DNA of 55,050 nt from a virus. The first letter of the stretch is position 1; every line of letters begins with the position of its first letter. Under the pieces are notes generated by a model. The model searched no databases and was not told the origin of the DNA. It saw only the letters and a list, made by a program, of their open reading frames with translations. The stretch spans positions 1-55,050 of IMG/VR virus record IMGVR_UViG_3300025137_005047. The stretch is one strand, 5' to 3'. This document shows, one piece after another, positions 8,100 to 16,569 of the stretch. The translations under genes were made by a program, and so were the position numbers.

Positions 8100-8817
8100 A
8101 TTACATAGTTTAAATTTCTTAAACTTAATATATCAATATCCAGAATTAATGGAAAGTGTTGATAGTGTTTTAGATGTTGGCAGTAGAGATGGACATGATG
8201 CACATTGGTGGGCAACTACTGATGATGGAGACGACGATAATCCACAACCATTAAATATTAATGTTACTGCATTAGATAAAGATCCAAAATGGAACGAAGA
8301 GTTTGCACACGAAAATATAGTAAAATTAAAAAGCGACTGGGACAACAGTAACTTTGATAAAACATTTGATATTATATGGGCTCATAGTGTTTTACAAGAA
8401 GCAACTGACCCATTAAAATTCTTACACAAAATGAATAAATTTTGTTCTGAAGGAGGAGTACTTTGTTTAAGTTTTCCAACTACAGTGAATACATTCTATG
8501 GTGAACCTGATCATCGGGTTTACGAAAAAGCAACACATCAAATCACTATACCACACTTAATTCATATGTTAGTTCTAAGTGGATTTAATTGTAGAGATGG
8601 CTTTTTATACAAAGCACCTAACACTAATATTATCAATGCATTTGTATATAAAGATACTAACGAAGTTTACAATTACGGTGAAAAAACTTTGTTTGATTTA
8701 GTTAACTTTATGCCAGAACCATGCGAAAAGCAAATAGATAAATTTGGTTATATAACCAATAAAGGATTGTTACTTAAATGGCTAGATGGAACCATAATAG
8801 ACTATTCAAATACCTAG
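8065..8817 (+). CDS. Class I SAM-dependent methyltransferase
   Basis: A 250-residue methyltransferase with motif I VLDVGSRDG near residues 36-44, an acidic residue after strand 2 (ALDKDPKW), and the post-motif block FDIIWAHSVLQEATDPLKFLHKM typical of Methyltransf_11-like small-molecule or surface-sugar methylases. The first of three genes (with the cupin fusion and FkbM) that together suggest modification of sugars or surface glycans. Substrate unknown. Confidence 0.7.
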   Translation: MDFLLSNPANSRLHSLNFLNLIYQYPELMESVDSVLDVGSRDGHDAHWWATTDDGDDDNPQPLNINVTALDKDPKWNEEFAHENIVKLKSDWDNSNFDKTFDIIWAHSVLQEATDPLKFLHKMNKFCSEGGVLCLSFPTTVNTFYGEPDHRVYEKATHQITIPHLIHMLVLSGFNCRDGFLYKAPNTNIINAFVYKDTNEVYNYGEKTLFDLVNFMPEPCEKQIDKFGYITNKGLLLKWLDGTIIDYSNT

Positions 8818-8847
8818 AAACTCCCCCAAATACTGATAAGTATTAAT

Positions 8848-9621
8848 ATGAAGAAACTTGTGCTAGTAACGGGCGGATTTGACCCCTTACACGACGGACA
8901 TATCTCTTATTTTATTGATGCCAAAAAACTCGGTGATAAACTGATTGTTGGGGTTAATAGTGATGAATGGCTTAGACATAAAAAAGGTAAAGAGTTTCAA
9001 AGTTTAGAAATACGTTCAAAAATTATTAAACATTTAGACATGGTCTCAGAAGTTATCCATTTTGACGACTCAGATGGCACTGCCTCCAATGCCATAGAAC
9101 TCTTACTAAAAGAGTACCCGCATGATGAAATCGTTTTTGCCAATGGAGGAGACCGGGTAGAAGAATCAACACCTGAAGTTAAACAATTTGCATCTAAAGA
9201 TAGAGTGTCGTTTAAATTTAATGTAGGTGACGAAAAGAAATATGGTTCTCGCGATTTCCTTGCTTCTTGGGTAAATGCAAAAACAGAAAGACCATGGGGA
9301 TATTATAAAATTTTATATAGAGATGACGGAGTAAAGGTTAAAGAAATAGTTATACAACCTGGTAAATCTATGTCATATCAAAAACACAATCTTAGAAGTG
9401 AACTTTGGTTAGTTACTGAAGGCCCACTTGCTAATAATTGTGAACACCCAAGCGATCCTAGATTAATACATCAGCAAGTATTACAAAAACATGAATTCAC
9501 AAACATAGAACCTGGTACTTGGCATCAGTTAAATAATCCTAGTAACGAAGATATAAAAGTAATCGAGATACAGTATGGAGAAAAATGTACTGAGGAAGAT
9601 ATAGAACGTAAAGATGAATAG
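8848..9621 (+). CDS. Fusion: cytidylyl/adenylyltransferase + ManC-type cupin (mannose-6-phosphate isomerase type II-like)
   Basis: Two enzymes in one 257-residue chain. Residues 1-130 are an HxGH nucleotidyltransferase (GGFDPLHDGH at 9-18) like the HldE/TagD class that activates sugar or polyol phosphates. Residues 145-255 are a cupin beginning ERPWGYYKIL and ending IEIQYGEKCTEEDIER, the hallmark of the C-terminal isomerase domain of ManC/mannose-6-phosphate isomerase type II. The arrangement would couple isomerisation of a sugar phosphate with nucleotide activation. The gene overlaps the FkbM gene by 8 nt. Domain calls are firm; the sugar is not known. Confidence 0.75.
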   Translation: MKKLVLVTGGFDPLHDGHISYFIDAKKLGDKLIVGVNSDEWLRHKKGKEFQSLEIRSKIIKHLDMVSEVIHFDDSDGTASNAIELLLKEYPHDEIVFANGGDRVEESTPEVKQFASKDRVSFKFNVGDEKKYGSRDFLASWVNAKTERPWGYYKILYRDDGVKVKEIVIQPGKSMSYQKHNLRSELWLVTEGPLANNCEHPSDPRLIHQQVLQKHEFTNIEPGTWHQLNNPSNEDIKVIEIQYGEKCTEEDIERKDE

Positions 9622-10438
9622 TATCCAAACTGCACAATGTAAACACGGAAAGTTTTCTTACTTTACTAATGATACTATTATTGGTAAGAGTTTAGATATG
9701 TATGGTGAGTATTGTGAACAAGAGTTTACAATAATGGAACATATTGTTAGACCAACAGATTTTATTATAGATGTAGGAGCAAATATTGGTGTACATACTA
9801 TATGGCTCAGTAAACACGCCTTTCAGGGTCGTGTAAGCTCGTTTGAACCAAATGAGTTTAGTAGGGAACTACTATTAAAAAATTTATATCTCAATAACTC
9901 TACTAACGTAACTGTATATAATAACGTAGTAGGAAATGGTATGTCTTCAGTTTTTATAAGTTCTTATAGTCCGCATATTCCAGGTAACTACGGAGAATGT
10001 AGTGTACTAGATAAAAGACCAGGCAATTACCACTCTGCACAAATGTTAACTATTGACCAATTAGATCCTGTAAAAGTTGACTTTATGAAAATAGATGTTG
10101 AAGGATATGAAATGGAAGTGATAAAAGGTGCAAGAAGTACAATAGAAAAATTCCGTCCTAGTATGTTAATTGAAGTAAATGACAGTTTACCGCATATAGA
10201 TTTTTTATATAAAGAACTAGTACCAAAAGATTATCAACTGTATTGGTTACCTGTTAGAAATTATAATCCAAATAATTATAAAGGTAACAAAACTAATATC
10301 TTTATGAATAGTGGTGTTGTAAATATTATAGCCGCACATAAGGATAAAACCCACATAAAAACTTTAGATACATTATTAGCACCAGTAACGAGTGCAGACG
10401 ACTCATATATAAAGATGCATAAAAGACGAACATTCTAG
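9614..10438 (+). CDS. FkbM-family methyltransferase
   Basis: SAM-dependent O-methyltransferase of the FkbM type. Motif I is FIIDVGANIGVHT (about 53-65), followed by FEPNEFSRELL and the characteristic VDFMKIDVEGYEMEVIKGA block (about 153-171). FkbM enzymes methylate sugars and polyketides; with the sugar-activating fusion upstream a glycan target is plausible. It ends one base before the promoter at 10439. Confidence 0.8.
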   Translation: MNSIQTAQCKHGKFSYFTNDTIIGKSLDMYGEYCEQEFTIMEHIVRPTDFIIDVGANIGVHTIWLSKHAFQGRVSSFEPNEFSRELLLKNLYLNNSTNVTVYNNVVGNGMSSVFISSYSPHIPGNYGECSVLDKRPGNYHSAQMLTIDQLDPVKVDFMKIDVEGYEMEVIKGARSTIEKFRPSMLIEVNDSLPHIDFLYKELVPKDYQLYWLPVRNYNPNNYKGNKTNIFMNSGVVNIIAAHKDKTHIKTLDTLLAPVTSADDSYIKMHKRRTF

Positions 10439-10467
10439 TTGACATTTGAATTAATAGACTGTATTAT
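10439..10467 (+). promoter_or_regulatory. sigma70-like promoter
   Basis: Consensus TTGACA at 10439-10444, 17 bp spacer, TATTAT at 10462-10467, with TATAAT overlapping at 10465-10470. Drives the 67-residue gene at 10495, which is closed by its own terminator, so this is an isolated early-type unit. Confidence 0.65.
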
Positions 10468-10494
10468 AATAGTTATATTAATAGGAGAATACAA

Positions 10495-10698
10495 ATGGCA
10501 AACAATAAGTATGTAGTTCGGTATGTTATAGATGATGACCCACGCAGTCAAGAAGCAATCATGCTGGCGAGCTCAAAAGATGATGCACAACGCCAATTAG
10601 TTAACGAGTTTATTGATGTTAATTATGTACGAATACTTGATGTTTCTACAAAAACTGTTGAAGATACCCGGAAAAAAGCAGAATCTTTCTTTATATAA
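10495..10698 (+). CDS. Small monocistronic protein, function unknown
   Basis: A 67-residue protein with a beta-alpha-beta pattern (KYVVRYVIDDD, then SSKDDAQRQLVNEF, then VRILDVSTK) that could be a small ferredoxin-like fold. It has its own promoter, a good AGGAGA ribosome-binding site and its own terminator, a setup typical of early phage genes made in quantity, possibly host takeover factors. No family recognised. Confidence 0.6.
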   Translation: MANNKYVVRYVIDDDPRSQEAIMLASSKDDAQRQLVNEFIDVNYVRILDVSTKTVEDTRKKAESFFI

Positions 10699-10713
10699 TA
10701 TAAGAAATTAATT

Positions 10714-10740
10714 AAAGCCTTGTTTATCAAGGCTTTTTTT
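10714..10740 (+). terminator. Rho-independent terminator
   Basis: AAGCCTTG stem, TTTAT loop, CAAGGCTT, then a T-run. Closes the single-gene unit at 10495-10698 just before the next promoter. Confidence 0.85.
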
Positions 10741-10753
10741 ATGACTAAAAAGG

Positions 10754-10781
10754 TTGACAGATAGAGCAAAGATGCTATTAT
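10754..10781 (+). promoter_or_regulatory. sigma70-like promoter with extended -10
   Basis: AAAAAGG then TTGACA (10754-10759), 16 bp spacer, TGC-TATTAT (-10 at 10776-10781). One of a set of near-identical early promoters in this window; it starts the operon from 10815 to 12235. Confidence 0.65.
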
Positions 10782-10814
10782 AAAATAGTAAGTTAAATAA
10801 ACAGGAGAAAATAA

Positions 10815-11180
10815 ATGAATATATTACTTAAACAAGCAGTAGAACAAGTTACTGAAACAATGAAGCAAGACTATATTAATTGGTGTACTTCGAATGGTAA
10901 GAAAGATCTTTCAGGTTATCATAAAGAAGTTATTGATAATTGGAAAATTGAAATTAAAGAAGGTCAAAAGTACATTAAACTTATTAAAAAAGAACATAAG
11001 AGTTCATTTGGTGGCGGTAGTGTAAACGGCTTTATTGTTAAAACTCCTACTAAAGGCTTTGTAGAAGGTGATATGCTTAAGGCGGCTAGTTATAATATGC
11101 CAGCAACAAATTTTAAACGTGGTAATGTTTACGAAGATGCCAATAATGGTACAATAGCAAGGTGGACAGGAATTAGTTAA
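10815..11180 (+). CDS. Hypothetical early protein
   Basis: A 121-residue protein behind a promoter and an AGGAG ribosome-binding site. The N-terminal half is charged and helical; the second half has a GGGSVNGFIV turn and ends in ATGG overlap with the HD hydrolase. No family or catalytic motif is recognised. Confidence 0.6.
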   Translation: MNILLKQAVEQVTETMKQDYINWCTSNGKKDLSGYHKEVIDNWKIEIKEGQKYIKLIKKEHKSSFGGGSVNGFIVKTPTKGFVEGDMLKAASYNMPATNFKRGNVYEDANNGTIARWTGIS

Positions 11181-11689
11181 TGGATTACGATTTTATCCAG
11201 CAGGCAAAAGAATTTGCCATTGAAGCACATAAAGGTCAAGTCCGTAAATATACGGGCTTACCTTATATTACTCACACTGAAGAAGTGGCAAAGATTGTCG
11301 AGTCTTATAACGGCAGTAAAGAAATGATAGCCGCGGCTTTGTTACATGATACAGTAGAAGATACAAATATTACTATAGAGAATATTAGACATAACTTTGG
11401 TAATTCAACTGCTGATATGGTTAATTGGTTAACAGATACAAGTAAGCCAGAAGATGGTAATCGTGAAGTTCGTAAAACCATTGACAGAGACCGATTAAGT
11501 CAAGCACCGGCGGCAGTGCAATTAATCAAAGCCGCTGATATGATTAGTAACGGTAAAGATATTAAAGTAAATGATCCAAGTTTTGCTAAAGTTTATATTT
11601 CAGAAATGAAGTTGTTATTAAATGCAATGACTAAAATACATATGATGGATATTTACAAAGAAGCACAAGGAGTAGTAAATGGATCATAG
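11180..11689 (+). CDS. HD-domain (p)ppGpp hydrolase-like protein (SpoT/MESH1 type)
   Basis: Metal-dependent phosphohydrolase of the RelA/SpoT hydrolase family. Visible signatures are EAHKGQVRKYTGLPYITHTEEVA (residues about 15-37, H32 metal ligand), the HD-ED pair ALLHDTVEDT (H56, D57, E60, D61), and a later AADMISN Asp. There is no synthetase or TGS domain; the 169-residue size matches stand-alone small alarmone hydrolases. It could lower host ppGpp during infection. It overlaps the next gene by 11 nt. Confidence 0.75.
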   Translation: MDYDFIQQAKEFAIEAHKGQVRKYTGLPYITHTEEVAKIVESYNGSKEMIAAALLHDTVEDTNITIENIRHNFGNSTADMVNWLTDTSKPEDGNREVRKTIDRDRLSQAPAAVQLIKAADMISNGKDIKVNDPSFAKVYISEMKLLLNAMTKIHMMDIYKEAQGVVNGS

Positions 11690-11912
11690 AACTGATGTAC
11701 CAGAAAAAGTAATGGTGCATTGTACAGACAATGATAAGAAATGGGAAGGTACAGTCATACATCAACATGATGATATGGTTAAAGTTCTGCTAGAAGGTGT
11801 ACCTCTTAACTTCAAAAGATACAAAGGCAAAGACTTATTTGTTGCAAATTTCAGTGGTATGGAATTAACGTTTTCTTTTAATGTTAAGAAAATGGGTGGA
11901 ATATTTCTTTGA
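11679..11912 (+). CDS. Small hypothetical protein
   Basis: A 77-residue protein with alternating beta strands (KVMVHCTDNDKKWEGTVIHQHDDMVKVLL), compatible with a small barrel. It overlaps the HD hydrolase gene upstream, and its stop overlaps the TTG start of the Smr gene. Function unknown. Confidence 0.55.
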   Translation: MDHRTDVPEKVMVHCTDNDKKWEGTVIHQHDDMVKVLLEGVPLNFKRYKGKDLFVANFSGMELTFSFNVKKMGGIFL

Positions 11913-12235
11913 ACTTTAGATTAGATTTACATGGATATACAGTGCATGATGCTTGGAGACAATTTAAAGCTCATACTGAAATATGTGAATTAAATGGCAT
12001 TCGTAAATTTACAGTAATTACAGGACGAGGTAAAATATACGACGAATTGCCTAAATGGGCTGAAGCAATTCCTAGCATTTCTGAGGTATTAGTGCCTATG
12101 AGAGGGCCTGGATCTTACCAAATTGTGTTAAAAAAGAAGAAAATAGATCCAAAAATTTCAATTCAATCAAAAAACCCAATAAAATCAATGGTTAATATAG
12201 CACCTTTATTAAAAAAATGGGGTCTAAAAGGTTGA
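11909..12235 (+). CDS. Smr-domain protein
   Basis: Small MutS-related nuclease-type domain. The family motifs LDLHGYTVHDAW (about 4-15) and the VITGRG turn (about 39-44) are present, followed by the C-terminal PGSYQIVLKKK strand. Stand-alone Smr domains nick DNA or cleave RNA, including stalled mRNAs in some systems. Start is TTG at 11909 within the preceding stop. A basic tail of about 30 residues extends beyond the domain. Confidence 0.7.
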   Translation: MNFRLDLHGYTVHDAWRQFKAHTEICELNGIRKFTVITGRGKIYDELPKWAEAIPSISEVLVPMRGPGSYQIVLKKKKIDPKISIQSKNPIKSMVNIAPLLKKWGLKG

Positions 12236-12259
12236 CAGATAACAGAATGGTGTTATTAT
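12232..12259 (+). promoter_or_regulatory. sigma70-like promoter with extended -10
   Basis: AAAAGG then TTGACA (12232-12237), 16 bp spacer, TGT-TATTAT (-10 at 12254-12259). Its -35 overlaps the end of the Smr gene. Same architecture as the promoters at 10754 and 12745. Confidence 0.65.
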
Positions 12260-12298
12260 AATAATATAAGTTAAGTTAATAAACAGGAGATAAAAAAC

Positions 12299-12736
12299 AT
12301 GGCATATATTAATAAAGAAGACGTTAAAGCAATTAGAGTAGCATTAAAAAAAGCATATCCTAACATTAAGTTTAGTGTAAGAAAAGATCACCATTCAAGT
12401 GTACAAGTTACACTAGTATCAGGTGATATTGACTTTTATGATGGATCTTTAGATTTCTTTGACAGATACTCTCAGAAAATTGCACCATTTCCAGGTTCAG
12501 CACAAATTAATCATTATCATACAGATTATTATGGTATACATAAACCATTATTTGATAACCTACTTGAAATTATTAAAACTGCTCCAGTTAAAGGAGAAGG
12601 ATATCATAAGAACAAAGGTTGGTTTGATGAGTCAGATATTATGACAGATTATTTCCATACTGCATATTATATCAATATTAGTGTTGGTAGTTGGAATAAG
12701 AATTATGAAACTACTAAACAAAAGGTGGCGGCATAA
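12299..12736 (+). CDS. LPD29-like protein
   Basis: A 145-residue protein resembling the large polyvalent protein-associated domain 29: the N-terminal KAIRVALKKAYPNIKFSVRKD followed by a beta-rich SSVQVTLVSGDIDFYDG is the typical layout. Such domains occur in phage and plasmid proteins of unknown role. It has its own promoter and is followed directly by another promoter, so it is a single-gene early unit. Confidence 0.5.
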   Translation: MAYINKEDVKAIRVALKKAYPNIKFSVRKDHHSSVQVTLVSGDIDFYDGSLDFFDRYSQKIAPFPGSAQINHYHTDYYGIHKPLFDNLLEIIKTAPVKGEGYHKNKGWFDESDIMTDYFHTAYYINISVGSWNKNYETTKQKVAA

Positions 12737-12744
12737 AAAAAAGG

Positions 12745-12772
12745 TTGACACTATAGCAAATGGTGTTATTAT
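12745..12772 (+). promoter_or_regulatory. sigma70-like promoter with extended -10
   Basis: AAAAAAAAGG then TTGACA (12745-12750), 16 bp spacer, TGT-TATTAT (-10 at 12767-12772). Drives the AAA ATPase at 12810. Confidence 0.65.
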
Positions 12773-12809
12773 TAAAATATAAACATAAAACGACGAATAG
12801 GAGAAATAC

Positions 12810-13835
12810 ATGAATAGTTACGTTTTAGTTAAAAGTGGTTCTTATAGAAACCAACAAATAAAAAACAAAGTCTTTCCATTACTTAAAAATGTACAGGAAA
12901 GTAAAACAGGAATGTTTGTTACTGTCGATGGTACAGAAGGCTTTGGATCCGATAAAATTAGGGTAAAAATTAAATCCCCTACTGCAATTACTTTCGTTGA
13001 TAGGTCAGAATATGCTACACAGGTTGAAGCATCGACACCTAAAGAAAGTTCGAAACTTACTAAACAAGATGAGAAGAGAATCGTTGAAATCCAAGATAGG
13101 TTTGAAATCCTAAATGAGATGACAGGTGCTCTTAAGAATAATGACGTTAGAGCAATGATTGTTACAGGACCTCCAGGGGTTGGTAAATCATATGGTGTTG
13201 AAACTACACTTGAAGAACAAAGTGGTTTTGATGACCTTGCTGGTAATAGGAAGTTTGAGTTTGTAAAAGGTGCTATGACGGCACTAGGTTTATATGCTAA
13301 ACTTTATGAGTATTCAGCTCGTGGTAACGTTGTAGTGTTTGATGACTGTGATAGTGTATTACTAGATGACCTTGCATTAAACATTTTAAAGGCGGCACTT
13401 GATAGTGGTGCTAGACGTAAAATTTATTGGAATGCTGATTCCTCAAAATTGAGAGCAGAAGGTATTCCTAATAGTTTTGATTTCCAAGGAAGTGTTTGTT
13501 TTATTACTAACATTAAATTTGACAATGTTAGAAGTAAAAAACTTAAAGATCACCTAGATGCTTTGATGTCAAGATGTCATTACATTGATTTAACTCTTGA
13601 TACCGAAAGAGACAAGTATCTTAGAATTATGCAGATTGCTAGAAAAGGCGATTTGTTTCAAGGATACAAAATGGACGAAAGTGAAGAAAAAGAAGTACTT
13701 CAATTTATGTTCGAAAAAAGAAAGTTCCTTAGGGAGATGTCATTAAGGATGGCACTAAAGATTGCCGACCTTAAGAAGTTAAGTCCAACAAATTGGAAGA
13801 ACTTGGCGGCGTCAACTTGTATGCGAAGAGCATAA
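12810..13835 (+). CDS. AAA+ family ATPase
   Basis: A 341-residue protein with Walker A GPPGVGKS (about 114-121) and Walker B VVVFDDCDS (about 174-182). A sensor-1-like strand (GSVCFITNI) is near 227-235. The N-terminal 80 residues form a separate small beta domain (VTVDGTEGFGSDKIRVKIK). It has its own promoter and terminator. The ATPase resembles conserved proteins of marine T4-like phages with no assigned role; it is not the gp44 clamp loader, which has different motifs. Confidence 0.7.
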   Translation: MNSYVLVKSGSYRNQQIKNKVFPLLKNVQESKTGMFVTVDGTEGFGSDKIRVKIKSPTAITFVDRSEYATQVEASTPKESSKLTKQDEKRIVEIQDRFEILNEMTGALKNNDVRAMIVTGPPGVGKSYGVETTLEEQSGFDDLAGNRKFEFVKGAMTALGLYAKLYEYSARGNVVVFDDCDSVLLDDLALNILKAALDSGARRKIYWNADSSKLRAEGIPNSFDFQGSVCFITNIKFDNVRSKKLKDHLDALMSRCHYIDLTLDTERDKYLRIMQIARKGDLFQGYKMDESEEKEVLQFMFEKRKFLREMSLRMALKIADLKKLSPTNWKNLAASTCMRRA

Positions 13836-13845
13836 CACAAATTAA

Positions 13846-13866
13846 AAAAGAGCCTTCGGGCTCTTT
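13846..13866 (+). terminator. Rho-independent terminator
   Basis: AAAGAGCC-TTCG-GGCTCTTTT: eight-pair stem with a stable TTCG tetraloop and a short T-run. Ends the AAA ATPase transcript. Confidence 0.85.
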
Positions 13867-13887
13867 TATATACCTTAAGGAAATGAT

Positions 13888-15120
13888 ATGCATTTATACA
13901 AACCTGAGAATATCGAGTATTGCTTAAAAATAGCAACAGGTATTATAACCAGTCCAATTCCCCCTAGACATATTAGTAAGCCTATTAGTTTGGCAAACTA
14001 TGATGTTGGCTTTGTCAACAATGCCGTTCGTAGCATAAACAAAGGCGAAGGGTTAAGTGACAGGCAGAGAGAACTATCTGTTAAGTTAGTTAAAAAATAT
14101 GCAAGACAATATAAACGACTTGGTATAGACATTAGTGAAATTGTAATTAGACCATCGTTTGAAAGTACATTAAGACAAGTTGATAGACTAAGGTACTTTG
14201 ATATTGAAGAAGAAAAGATTAGTATTAAGTTTCCCTATAATAAAGATATGATTAGAGAGTTTAATGCAATAGCAAAGAAACTACGAGCTTCCAAGAGTAT
14301 GTTTAATAAAGAAGAAAAGAAATACTATACAGACTATAACGAGTACAACTTTTTATCGTTGTATAATTGGGCGGCAAAATATAACTTTGGTTATTCGGAT
14401 ACTGTTAAAAAACTTTATAATGATTGTCAAAACATCATTAATAATAGAAAAGAATATGCAATACAATTAGTAGTTAATGATGACAAGTGTTTTCTTCGTA
14501 ATGCTCCAGATAGTCTAAACGAATATTGGGTAAATACTATGAAGTCCGAAAGTCCAATTAAACAAATTGTTTCAGCGGCTGATCAAAATATTGATATTGT
14601 TAATAACAGTAGTAAGATAAATTTAAGTTCACTAGGAATAAAAATATTACAAACTCGTGGTGGTAGATTTGATTGGTTAAAAACAAAACCTATTGATATC
14701 TATAATTCAGCAGTTAACGAATTTGGGTTTAAAAAGATTGCTTTTATAATAGACGGTAGAACAATGACGGAGGAATTGACACAAAACCTTCTAAATATGG
14801 TGTCTAAACTGGGCAAAGACGTCTGTACAGTGCAGTTGAAACATAACAAGCACCACTTTAAGTCCAATAAGACATTGACTTTGGATACTAAATTTGCTAT
14901 AATAGATAGTGTACAAAGGTATACCAATCCTCGTGTTAAACATGATTGGAAACCTGATTTCGTTATCAGTACAAATACAGTAACAAAATATAGACGTTAT
15001 GGATTCAATGTAATTGGAGGACAGACTGGAGTTTCATTTAATACTGAGGCTTGGATTTGTCATTATACGTTTGGAACAGAATTAGGAAAAGATAGTGCCG
15101 ACGGCGAAATTATTAATTAA
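13888..15120 (+). CDS. Unknown protein with possible HARP-like segment, upstream of UvsW
   Basis: A 410-residue protein overlapping uvsW by 26 nt. Residues about 105-165 (ISIKFPYNKDMIREFNAIAKK, then YYTDYNEYNFLSLYNWAAKYNF) recall the HARP/SMARCAL1-type annealing-helicase accessory domain, in which a pattern FPYNxxxIxxFK is followed by W...PLxEY. The C-terminal 200 residues have alternating strands and helices with IIDGRTM and FVISTNTVT segments that could be a helicase-like or nuclease-like Rossmann core lacking Walker motifs. It may work with UvsW in fork or R-loop remodelling; this is inferred from position. A strong promoter for the next gene lies inside it. Confidence 0.45.
   Translation: MHLYKPENIEYCLKIATGIITSPIPPRHISKPISLANYDVGFVNNAVRSINKGEGLSDRQRELSVKLVKKYARQYKRLGIDISEIVIRPSFESTLRQVDRLRYFDIEEEKISIKFPYNKDMIREFNAIAKKLRASKSMFNKEEKKYYTDYNEYNFLSLYNWAAKYNFGYSDTVKKLYNDCQNIINNRKEYAIQLVVNDDKCFLRNAPDSLNEYWVNTMKSESPIKQIVSAADQNIDIVNNSSKINLSSLGIKILQTRGGRFDWLKTKPIDIYNSAVNEFGFKKIAFIIDGRTMTEELTQNLLNMVSKLGKDVCTVQLKHNKHHFKSNKTLTLDTKFAIIDSVQRYTNPRVKHDWKPDFVISTNTVTKYRRYGFNVIGGQTGVSFNTEAWICHYTFGTELGKDSADGEIIN
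14875..14903 (+). promoter_or_regulatory. Intragenic sigma70-like promoter before uvsW
   Basis: TTGACT at 14875-14880, 17 bp spacer ending in TGC, and TATAAT at 14898-14903, within the coding sequence of the upstream gene. Close to consensus, including the extended -10. It is about 190 nt before the uvsW start and may uncouple uvsW-clpP expression from the upstream gene. Confidence 0.6.
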
Positions 15121-16555
15121 AGACGAAGTTAACGTATCTATAAAAGGACTAGAGTTAGACGCCCGTAGGCGTTTACTTAATATGTTCAAATACGAAGTAC
15201 CTTATGCACGATATCTCCCAGCAGTACGTTTAGGAAGATGGGATGGTAAAGTAAGTTATTTTCAATTAGGTGGCAGTACTTACATTAATCTTTTACCACA
15301 GATACTTCCGGTATTAGAAGAGATGAAGTATCAAATAGATTTAGATGATCAAAGAGATTATAGAACTGCATTTGAATTTGATAAAGTAGAAGAAGATGCT
15401 TTCTCAGACATAATGTGGCCCGAGAATCATCCAGTTGGAGGAACACCTATTGTATTAAGAGATTACCAAGTAGATATTATTAATAACTTTTTAGTTAATC
15501 CACAAAGTATGCAAGAGATTGCCACTGGTGCAGGTAAAACATTAATAACGGCGGCATTAAGTAGTAAAGTAGAACAGTATGGAAGAAGTATTGTAATTGT
15601 TCCTAACAAAAGCCTAGTAACACAAACAGAAGAAGATTATGTTAATATGGGTTTAGATGTTGGGGTATTTTACGGAGACAGAAAAGAATTTGGACATAAG
15701 CATACAATTTGTACATGGCAAAGTTTAAATATTCTTTTAAAGAATACAAAGAACGCAGTAGCACCTATAACTATTGGAGAGTTTATTGAAGATGTAGTAT
15801 GTGTTATGGTAGACGAAGTGCATATGGCAAAAGCAGATGCATTAAAAACATTATTAACTGGACCAATGTCCACTATACCTATTAGGTGGGGACTAACTGG
15901 AACTATACCAAAAGAAGATTTTGAATTTATGAGTCTTCTAGTAAGTTTAGGAGAAGTAGTTGGTCGTAAGAGTGCAAGTGAGTTACAAGAACAAGGTGTA
16001 CTTGCAAATTGCGAAGTTAATGTAGTACAATTAGTTGACCATGGAGATTATGGCAACTACCAAAGTGAATTGAAATATTTACTTACAAACGAAAAACGTT
16101 TAGACTATTTGTCTACACTAATTGGTAAAATTGGTGAAGATGGTAACTCGTTAGTATTAGTTGACAGAGTTGAGTCCGGCAAAGAGTTAGTAAAACGTTT
16201 AGGAGACAAAGCAGTTTTTATTAGTGGAGCAACTAAAGTAAATGATAGAAAAGAACACTATGATGAAATTGCAGACGTAGATAATAAGATTATTGTAGCA
16301 ACATACGGAGTTGCCGCAGTAGGATTGAATATACCAAGAATTTTTAATCTTGTACTAGTAGAACCTGGAAAGAGTTTTGTAAGAGTTATACAAAGTATCG
16401 GCAGAGGTATTAGAAAAGCACAAGACAAAGATTTTGTTAAAATATGGGATATTACAAGTACTTGTAAATATGCTAAAAGACATTTAACTAAAAGAAAACA
16501 CTTCTATAAAGAAGCAAATTATCCCTTTGTTATAGAAAAAACACAATGGGATTAA
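15095..16555 (+). CDS. uvsW: UvsW-like superfamily 2 DNA/RNA helicase
   Basis: Branch-migrating helicase that in T4 unwinds R-loops and reverses forks. The N-terminal domain (1-110) has the T4 UvsW start (KGLELDARRRLLNMF). Helicase motifs are clear: RDYQ (Q motif) near 122, Walker A ATGAGKT at 143-149, a DEVH motif II (in VMVDEVHMAK), GLTGT motif III, and QSIGRGIRK motif VI. Length 486 matches T4 (503). The GTG start at 15095 overlaps the upstream gene by 26 nt. Confidence 0.9.
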   Translation: MPTAKLLIKDEVNVSIKGLELDARRRLLNMFKYEVPYARYLPAVRLGRWDGKVSYFQLGGSTYINLLPQILPVLEEMKYQIDLDDQRDYRTAFEFDKVEEDAFSDIMWPENHPVGGTPIVLRDYQVDIINNFLVNPQSMQEIATGAGKTLITAALSSKVEQYGRSIVIVPNKSLVTQTEEDYVNMGLDVGVFYGDRKEFGHKHTICTWQSLNILLKNTKNAVAPITIGEFIEDVVCVMVDEVHMAKADALKTLLTGPMSTIPIRWGLTGTIPKEDFEFMSLLVSLGEVVGRKSASELQEQGVLANCEVNVVQLVDHGDYGNYQSELKYLLTNEKRLDYLSTLIGKIGEDGNSLVLVDRVESGKELVKRLGDKAVFISGATKVNDRKEHYDEIADVDNKIIVATYGVAAVGLNIPRIFNLVLVEPGKSFVRVIQSIGRGIRKAQDKDFVKIWDITSTCKYAKRHLTKRKHFYKEANYPFVIEKTQWD

Positions 16556-16569
16556 TAATGGAGAGAACA

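Noticed and set aside
12459-12644. Alternative + strand frame inside the LPD29-like gene
   Set aside because: Fully overlaps a better supported gene, is low complexity (Ile/His/Leu) and has no ribosome-binding site.
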